64,000 bases of DNA from positions 24,804,063 through 24,868,062 of the forward strand of contig NC_134833.1 in the NCBI RefSeq assembly GCF_004210375.1, written 5' to 3'. The stretch is from Tachypleus tridentatus. Its lineage: Eukaryota; Arthropoda; Merostomata; Xiphosura; Limulidae. The notes under the pieces were generated by a model, which searched no databases, was not told the DNA's origin, and saw nothing but the letters and a program-made list of their open reading frames with translations. Position 1 is the stretch's first letter; each line of letters begins with the position of its first letter. The position numbers were made by a program, and so were the translations under genes. Below are positions 12,001-21,900 of this stretch, in pieces.

Positions 12001-12914
12001 TTATGTACTAGAAATTGAAATAGCAGTGTATAAATTATAATGTTCTAAAGCTTTGTTAGTTTTAATCATACTCTGATTAAATCTGATATTGTTGTATTAA
12101 CGAAATTATAAAAGTATAGGACAGTTTCTAAGAACTACCAATAATCATGGAGTAATAAAGCTTTTCCTACGTTTATAATACATCACCTAACTTCCAAATA
12201 TCCCTCCCAAATTACCGTACTATAATTATTTTTTACATATTTGTAAAACACATTGCTTTCGATGCTTCCTTAATTTGAAATTATATTTTTGAAAATATTA
12301 AATACAACCCTCCAGAAAAAGCTCATACGAAATTAGATGTTAGTCACTATTTTCTTTAGAACATTTATTTAATGAATATTTTTACACGAGTTTGTTTTCT
12401 TCAACTTTTAAAACCTTCTTTGCTGTCTTCAACTAAATAAGTTTGGTATAGTGGTACATATTGTTGTTCTTGCCATTAAAATAGAAAACTGCAGCAATGA
12501 CCACCCCTCATAACAACAATTGACTCGTCTGTTGCTAAGACACCAGTTCGAACTGCAAAAAACGGTCAAAGAGATTTAAAAAAACGTTCTGAGAAAATGG
12601 ATATGCTTGCTTATGATATTTATATTAGTCGTATAATTTTGATTTACTCTCCGTGGGTGGAAAATTGCTACCACTCGAAAAGTATACTTACTTTTCGTAT
12701 GTGGTATGTCAATAATGTTAACTACGATGTATTTAAGACAAATAAGATCAAATTTGTCGAAAGCCATCAAGCTACTGAGATTTTCACTGTTCGTCATTAC
12801 ATCACTAATTATTGCTTCACTTGCCTTCCAAGTTCTGTTCTTAACATACATACAGAAAATAACCCATGAAAAAATAACCATGGGTGGAAATTGAAGAGCT
12901 TTCTGATCTCAATC
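12001..12914. other. 5' flank of the PAK-like gene
   Basis: No TATA box or initiator that I can defend. Overlapping open frames on both strands at 12576-12894 do not continue across the splice donor at 12941. Two tiny upstream ATG frames (12866 and 12879) stop after two and four codons, just before the chosen start. Confidence 0.4.
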
Positions 12915-12940
12915 ATGAACACCAAATATCCTGGTTATGG
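12915..12940 (+). CDS. PAK-like gene exon 1 (start)
   Basis: ATG plus eight codons and two bases ([10 protein letters not shown]), then donor GTAAGT. The two leftover bases complete GGT with the first base of exon 2, which continues in the only useful frame. Confidence 0.65.
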
Positions 12941-15900
12941 GTAAGTCATGAGATTCGATAAGACCAGTTTTATAGTTTTATCAGTAAAAAATTAACTTGA
13001 TTATTTCGTGTTAACAGAATTTGCGAAACATATCGGTCTCAAACAAAGATGATATTGTGTCTTTTTATTGGACTGAATGCGTCATTAATTAGCTGTATCT
13101 TTAAACATGTTGTGGAATGAATAATTAAGGAAGCAAGTCTTTTGTGTTAATTTTTACAGTTACCGTATATTTACAGAAATGTAATTGCAGTTGTTGGTCG
13201 TACGGATTTTTGCAAAGATTTGTATCTATATTATCGATATGTATATAAGACTAATGTTACATAACTTACAGTAGGACTACTTAACATTCTAAATTTACTT
13301 TCTATTATCAGTTATCCTGATTTTAGGAGATGTAACCAAGGTTGCTCAATGGAAGGTTCATATTTACACAACCTAAGGAACCTCATAATCTACTTTGCGG
13401 TGTTTGTTGCATTCGTAGGTATTGGGTTATGCCATCTAATCCTTCGGGTATTAAAGGTGAGATTTTAACTCAAACAATCTGATGTATTATATTTACTGAG
13501 AATCCCTTAGGCAATTAAACAAATCAACAGCAAAAACTTTCATTTGTACGAAATCACAGGATTATCTATTGTATTATTTATTGATGATTAAACACTAACT
13601 AAATGTCAGGATTACTTGTGTAGGCTTTCTTATTTTTTATTGTCATTAAATGAATTATATTGCACCAACGACATAAAGCAAGAGGTGCGAGAATAAAAAC
13701 ACGAGAGGTTGATTCTTTGTGTGAATACGATATTCAACTTTGTAGGTAACTTTAATGGTGTAATTAATAACATTTTATACAAAGTCGAGAGATAATAATT
13801 AATCTTTGTTGACAAAAGCATTTTTTTTTGTGATGTTTTAGTAGTTGTTTTATAATACTTTATATTATTTACTTTCTGTTATCCGTATTGGTGTATAAAA
13901 TACATTACTACGAGTAGTAAACAACTTTACAACTCCAAATCAATTTGTTTGTACTTAAGTACAAAACCACAGGGTGGTCCGTAAGTCCCTACCTATCCAT
14001 ATATCTTAAGTATCCAATGTATCTGTGTGCTGTCCCTCATTCTCGCTCGCTACATAATATTATGTGACGCCGTGTTCTGTGATACATTTTCCTCAACATA
14101 GCAGTGGTTATTGTTCCAAATGCCGCGGTAACAGCTGCCTTCAACTCATCATTAGTATTATAACGTTGTTCAGACACAATATATGGATAGGTAGGGAGTT
14201 ACGGGCCACCCTGTACACAAAAAACTATCTGTGCTCAGCCCAACACGGGTATTGAAACCTGATTTTTAGCAGCATAAGCCCGCGGTGCTAATGGGAGCCT
14301 CAAATTTGTTATTTTTTTCTTTAGTTAGACTCTCAAAATTTCTCTTTACAGCTTGTTCAGGAGTGTTCTACTGTGATACAAACAGTAATTGACAGCACAA
14401 AGCTTCAGTTGGTTTAAATGAAAAATTTCAGACCACAGTGTTCAATATTACTTTTGGGTTATTTCACTGGGTTTTACACATGGCAGTCTAGGTTATTGTA
14501 GTTTTCCACAGTCTTGGGTTTATATAATTCAAAAGCATCTCTTTGATGACTTTACTGGTGACAGAACATTGGATTCACAGTTTACCTGCAAATACATCAT
14601 TGGCTTAGAATTATTATTTCCAGTAGCAGATTTAAGGTTGTGTAATCCCAGGGGCTATTAATTTCTGTGGATTTTACACCCACGTAATTTTACATAGAAT
14701 AAAATTATCAGTGGGCTCCCATTAAGATCATAGGCTTTGGGACTGAGCCTTCATTAACCTCTACCTAAATACGCCTCTGATAACGTCAGAGTTGCAAAAT
14801 TAATAACTACGTGTCTTTACCAGAACGTAATATCTGTTGAAAAAGAAGAAGTGAAGAACTACTCACCACTTGGACTGGATGAGAAAGATGTCATCATAAT
14901 TAAGCAGACTGTGTCCACCAAACCTGATGACAAGAAAGTGACAGATGAAGAAAACATGGAAAAGTTTATAACTGCTGTTTCTTTGAAGGAGCCAAATAAA
15001 GACAGCAATAAGATGTCAACAAAGGAAAATGAAAAAGAAGTGACAGACGAGGAAATCATGACAGTGTTGAGAAGTATTGTTTCTGAGGGAGACCCCAATG
15101 AGAAATATACAAATATGAAACAAATTAGCCAAGGGTGAGTTTGAAAGTCTTGTGTTCAAAAGAATGGTATAGTGGCTTAGAGGTAAATTTGTACTCAGTA
15201 CTAAAATATTATAGACAAAAACTTCATTTTTGGAACGTAGAACTAATTAATTAGAATGTATTATTTTACATTAATAATATCACTTCATCAGTCAGTTTTC
15301 TGTTTTTATAAGAACATATGTTGCTTTTTGTTTAATTTTTGTTATACGTTCAGTAGCATTTAAAAAGATTTCCCTTATAGCTCCGCAGTTGTGACCATAT
15401 CTTTGGGGTGGGTTATCAGTTTTGCATACTTATCCTTGATTTGGCCACTTGTGTTTTTTATTAAATAGGTTTAGGATTCTCTCGACATTCCTCTGTTCTC
15501 AGGATACGTTTTCATTATTATATGGATGACTGGTTACTGATAGCTCATTCTGAACAGGAGTTTGCCTTTTATACTCTTAACGTTCTCCAGATGATAAGTC
15601 GAGTGGGCTGTTTAATCATACCAGAGACGTCTTCCTTCAACATTCCTAATATCTGACCCATTTGGGTGTTTTTCAATGCCCATCTTAGTAAGGCGTAATT
15701 TTCTACTCACTGACTTCATTCAATGCATGTTTCAGTTCACTGCATTCTTACTGGTTCCTCCATCTATTACAGTTAAAGGAAGCGCTATCGCTTTTGGGGT
15801 TGTGGTCTGCTCTGACTGTTTTAATCCTTTGTGATTGAGTTGATATTTGAACTCTTCACAATTAGTAATCTTGCACGGGAACCTTTGCAGGCATCTATTG

Positions 15901-18900
15901 CTCTTCCTCCTACGATAAACAACGAACTGTTTTAATAAATGGACAAAATCCACACATAGGCAAGTTTATTTCAGTTTATCGTCGTCATTCGTATTTACTT
16001 GTTACATTCATGAATAGAGGGAAATGGTCGATCAACAGGGAGGCTTCGGGGTGTTGGTTTGTAGCTGAGAAGTCTTATATCAACACTTTGGAGCTTTTGG
16101 ATTTAGGATCATTTATTGCATCTGATCAGACATCGTTTGTCATAATTCAGTCAACAGTTTTGCAGTGGTTGCGTATCCGAATCACCAAAGTGGCACCCTT
16201 TCTCAATATGTTTTATTTTGTTGGACTTTAGTTTCTTGGTCAACACGCATGATATCCATGTCACTGTGAGTCACGTTCTCGTTGTTTCAGTCTAGCCGCA
16301 GGTCATCTTTCTTGTCCAAACAAAAACTGTCCAATGAAGTGGTCTCTTGGTCCTCTCGTTTTCTGGTGGCTTCAACTACAGTGAGATACTCCTTACATTG
16401 ATGTCCTTACCACATCCCTCAACCACCAATTACTTCTATTTTCACCTCCAGTCTCTTATCCTTTCGCCATGACTATTAGTGCTTCAGTTATGACTTAACG
16501 AACATATACCTATATATTTATCATCACATGCAACTTTTTCATTGGATAATTTTTTCATCCATACCACTCAATCTCAGGCTCTTCTCATTGCCCATCATTG
16601 ACCTTTTCAGCCGTGATTTCCCCGACTTATCCAGCTTCCTCTTTCTCCGTCTATCTGCCTTCTTTTGCAACTCAGTCATCAGTGCCTCATCTTGCTCTTC
16701 CTGTCCTCCATCTTCATCCTTGGTTTTTACCTGGTCCTTTGTGAGAATTTTTAAGCTTCTTAGAAAATGCATTTTTATTTCTGGAATGTACCATTTGCCC
16801 CTCCTCCATGGAATTTTAGAAACATAAATGGAATGTTTTGTGGCATTGGTCTCTGGGCCAGGAGTTTTCAGCTGATTGGACCATTGTTCATTGTATTTCT
16901 AAGATTATAACTTGGATTTTTGATTTGGAATACTCTATGGCCCTTGGTTTTCTGTTATCGGTTGGCTTTGTCCCACGTTTTCATTTTTTTCCAGTATCAT
17001 AGGGTATTTACCTCTCCCTCCATGTTGATAAGTTTATTTCAGATTTGTCGTCCTCTGTGGCTTTTCTTAACTGATATTTTAATGTCGTTCTCCAATGCCT
17101 CAATCAGCCCTCATTCAAACCATTTTCCACGTGTTCCTTGTTCCAACTTTTCTTAATATTTCTTTCATTATCCCCTTAATCTTGGACGTTGGTAGTCTGA
17201 TTTATTTGCCAATGATATTTCATTTATTCTTTGTCATCCTACATATCTTCTTCTTCAGTTGAATTACTCTTTATATTTCAAAACCTAAAAGACTATGGAG
17301 AATATATTCTACTTTTCTCTGATTTACCTTCCTTCCGTTTTTTACTCTTATCCTACGTGTAAATCAGAAATACTTTTTTCTGTGCGTGCTCTTCAATGTT
17401 ACATTGCCAAATGGTTTCCATCTGTGATTTTCCTTCCTGCCTCTCTGTCCCTTTGCAACCACACTCTGTTTGTGATATTTCTCTTTCTACATTTTACCGT
17501 CTATCTGCCTTCTTTTGCAACTGATATCGGGTTTTGGATATAGTTCGCTTGCATATTCGTTTTTGTTGTTGTCCTCTCGTAGTTTGTTCCAGATGTCAGT
17601 TTGTTTTTCAGTCGGGCATGTAGAGGATTACAAATACATTAATCTCCCACTATTTGCATAGTTTCAAATTTCTACCTCGTTGGACTATCGCATTCCACAT
17701 GTAGTCATTTTTCAAATTTCCATGTGACTTTGACTTGTGAGTTATTTTTTTAATTTTTATTTAATTTTTTCAGGAACCTTATTTCCTTTTTTATGCTAAT
17801 TCTTATTATTTAGGTCTCATTTTATAGTGAATTGTACCCGACGAGAGTTTCTTTAACATTTGAAATTCACACTGTTCAGCCATATTGACTTGCTTATTAT
17901 GTTTCATGGCTATGCAGTGCATACTGCTGGATTGGTTTGTTTGTTTTGAATTTCGCGCAGAGCTACACGGGGGCTATCTGCATTAGCCGTTCCTAATTTA
18001 ACAGTGTAAGACTAGATAGAGGGAAGGCAGCTAGTCATCACCACCCACCGCCAACTCTTGGGCTACTCTTTTACCAACGAATAGTGGGATTAACTGTCAC
18101 CTTATAACGCCCCCACCGCTGTAAGGGTGAGCATTTTTGGTGTGACGAGGATTCAAACTTGCGACCCTCGAATTACGAGTCAAGTGCCTCAACCATCTGG
18201 CCATGCAGCGCCACCATACTGTTGGAAAGATCCCTTGAAGGTTTTCCTTACGATGGAATTTCTTTACAAATACGCTTGTCTCAGACCATATCACTCATGG
18301 CCCACATGGCTAGAGAACAATAGGATAGCTGTTCATCCCTACCATGTCTTGTATTGAGAAAGTCATCATGGTCTGCTTTTAAAATTTGGGTTTGAGAGAG
18401 AGTTAATTTCTCTGTGTTAGACATTTTATGAAGACTGGATATTGGGTTCCCAGATTGATATATCATTTTGCATTCTTAAAATGTGCTCTGTTCTGAAGTC
18501 TGGGGTGGTTTGACATTCTCTTAGTCTTTTGAACTTCAGGTGAAGAGAGTATGATCATCATCCTCCCACAGTATGGATGTCGGCTCCCAGAAGCATGGGT
18601 TTTGGATATAGTTCGCTTGCTTAGTGCGATCTGTCACACTCTAACCATTCTATACCCACTTGGATTATCTCCTTTGGTTCACTGCTCGTATCAATCACAC
18701 CTTTCTTGGATGGCTGGAGAGTATACCTGTTTCAGACGTGGTACTGTCTCCAACATCAGCACTTCGAATCTGACTCTTGTCTCCAGAAACAATATTTGGA
18801 TGATTTTGACGGATTCTTCTTTTCTTCTCTCACACTGGTTACTCTTGATAAACTGGCCACATACATAGCATAATGCGTTTGGAGAGTGCTTGCAGCTTGT

Positions 18901-21900
18901 TGATGCCATCAAAAATAAAATCAGATAGGTCTATGTGTTCACTTTGGCAGCTAGAACTAAACTGAAGTGGTTAGTGGTGAGCCCCTGTATACATATTACC
19001 ATGAAAAGTTCGAGAAAATTCCAAAAGTGTTTTGTAAATTCTTGGAAGACCTACCACATTCTAGAAAGTTCGAGAAAATTCTTTATTAGCTACTTAGCAC
19101 TGAATCTACATGGAATGTTCTGGAAAGTGGGTAAATTTGAATATTTCATTACCAAGGTCACAAAAGTAAAGTTTGAAGAGAAAAATAGGTCTTTTCCATT
19201 TACGTTAGGCATAAGCAATTGGGATATAACACTTTCTGCCCAGGAACAAGAAAAAGTAAAAATTTTGTAATGTGTCCTTTCTTTTATTGGTTTAGTGGTT
19301 CAGGAACTGTCTATACTGCAGTAACAACTGAGACTGGGTTGGAAGTTGCTGTTAAAAAGATTAATGTAATGAAGCAACTCAGAAAAGACCTTATCATCAC
19401 CGAACTTTCAATAATGAAGAAATATAAACATCCAAACATAGTCAGTTATTTGGATAGCTTTCTTGACGGTGATGAACTCTGGGTAAGTGTTGTTAGTGTT
19501 ACAAACATGTTAATTCTCTTTTGTTTTTAATCTTACCTGTTATAGTGTGTAGGTTAACGTACTGTTTTTATTTAATTAAGTGGTCAATTTCAAGCAACCC
19601 TACAAGTTTAAGAATATTTTTACATATCACTCTCAGAGGTCTGCTTTGTTTAAATTATAGTTATAAATAATACGTGATAGTTTTAGTGTGGGAGGTTGCA
19701 GCCACATTTGCTTCTGACACAATAACTTTCTATTTCCATTCTGAGCTTCTATCAGTATGTTATCTCTTACCAGCATTCTTTAGTTTGTACTTTGATTTAT
19801 TCATCTTTCTTGTATGTTTCACACACAAAGTTTTACACGTGGTTATTGAAATTATTTTATTCAGGAAAGGTTGAGTTTGTTAAATTATTAACATCTTATA
19901 CAATACCCTCAAATGCAGCATTATATATAAAACTGTAAACATTGTTTCGGGTGTAATACAATAAATATTAACTTTTCAGTTTCTTAGACAAAATACAGTC
20001 CAATTTAATATTTTATAAATGTTGGGAATCAGATTACAGCTTTAGTTACCAATATATGAAAGAGCACATTTCACAAAATGTAAAACATCTTTTGAGGTAG
20101 AAAAATAAAAGTTAGAATTGAAGAAGCAACAAAATTGTAGAAAAGTGTTTTTTGCTGATTGACGCTTCCTTAACACTTGAAGTTGAGTTCATATATTTTT
20201 TTGAACCACAAATCTTTCTAGACAATAAAAATCTCACACTTAAAAAATGTTAAACAACTGATGTTACTTCAGTTCCTACTTCATGAACGATTATTTGAAG
20301 AACTTTTATGTTTTTATTAGACATATGATTACTGACGGAATCATAAAATAGGAAAAATAAATTATTTTGTCTCATTGTTAGGTATAATTTTATTAAAAAA
20401 TAAAATGTAAGTGAAATTTTAAACTTTATTTGTTTAGATAATAATGGAATATTTAGCAGTTGGCTCAATGGCTGATGTTCTTGCCAAAACCCGTCTTTAT
20501 GAAAATGAAACAGCAGCAGTATGTAAAGAAGTATGTTATATTGATTGTTGTTAGTAACTATTAAGAGGTTTTAGAGATCTGATGATTGTAATTTATTTTA
20601 ACGTTTGTTTAACAGTGATTGTAGTTCCTTGCCAAAACTCTGTATACTTGCTTCCATAAACTTTCATTTCTCGAGAGAAGACGAAATTTTAAATAACATT
20701 TCAGAGAGTAATTATGAAGCTCCATCTAGTGTACATTCTCTGTAGTTCTTTCTAGAGTTACAGAAAGTTTCACTTCCGGTGTATTATATGGAGCACATCT
20801 TCAACAAGTGTACAAAAATTATTATTAATTTACTATTGGGAAATTCCAACTGCACTAAGTATCACAAGAAAACTTATATCTGTGGTATTAAAAAAAGTGG
20901 TACCTTGTATAACAACTTCACGTATATAAAATAGTCAGTATATTTTGGTAAAGATGTTTTCCAATTATGAGTTTTATGTCATGTTGCTGAGCAAGAAAAC
21001 TATATAGGTTGTAGTTTTATATTGAAATAGGCTCAGAATATCTACAATCACATACTCATGTAGCAGAGGTGATCTGAGACCCTTGTGGGGGGGGGGCATG
21101 CCATCTCATTATGAGGTGGGGCTCATACCATCCCACCAGCAATCAGAGTCACAATAGCCAGTCCACCTTTGTCACACGGAACATATCAACCTTAAAACAT
21201 GACAGTTGCTGGGTGCATTCGTTTGTTAAACATATAATATATAGAGAAGCCAATGTGTTTTGGTAATCGTACTTTCCTGAAGTGGCTTTTGTCATGTTGC
21301 TTAGCAACAAAAGTATCGCTTAATATTGTATTGTAAATATAAAATAAAACATATAAATAACAAAAATGGAAAATATTAAAAACTTCATTTTTCATTAAAA
21401 ACATTGGTGACACAACAGCAAATACCTTAATTCAGAAATGATTTAATTTTAAAATTACCGAGGATAGTCACTCAAGGTTTGGGTGTCAACCTACAAAGCC
21501 CACACTTTACTCATGGCCAGGTTGATGTTGGATGTTAGTGTTAGTAAGAATCTTTACCTGTTGGCAAGAGATGTTAAAACAACTAATATATCAACCTAAT
21601 AACATGATGAAAGTGCTTCTGGTAGTTATTAATGTGCAGAAACTTTGATATTTTTGTGTTGTTGTCTCCAACTATCACAATATATACATACATATATAAA
21701 ATATTGAATACAACAAGCACACTGAATTAAAATTACACTTTTCTCTTAAAACATTTAACTTTAAAATAAATTCATATTTCATTTAGATACTCCAGGCAGT
21801 ACAATATCTCCATGATAACAACATAGTCCACAGAGATATTAAAGGTGACAATATTTTACTCGGAAAGGACTGGACCATAAAACTAGGTAAGTGTTTAAAC

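Noticed and set aside
12576-12894. Overlapping frames on both strands before exon 1
   Set aside because: They stop before the exon 1 donor and are not in frame with the kinase gene; no recognisable domain.
16539-16772. 77-codon Lys/Arg/Glu-rich frame on the minus strand
   Set aside because: Highly charged because it is antisense to C/T-rich DNA next to the DIRS relic; no motif or splice signals.
20760-20785. Interferon-response-like gaaagtttcacttcc motif
   Set aside because: A single short match in an intron is expected by chance in 64 kb.
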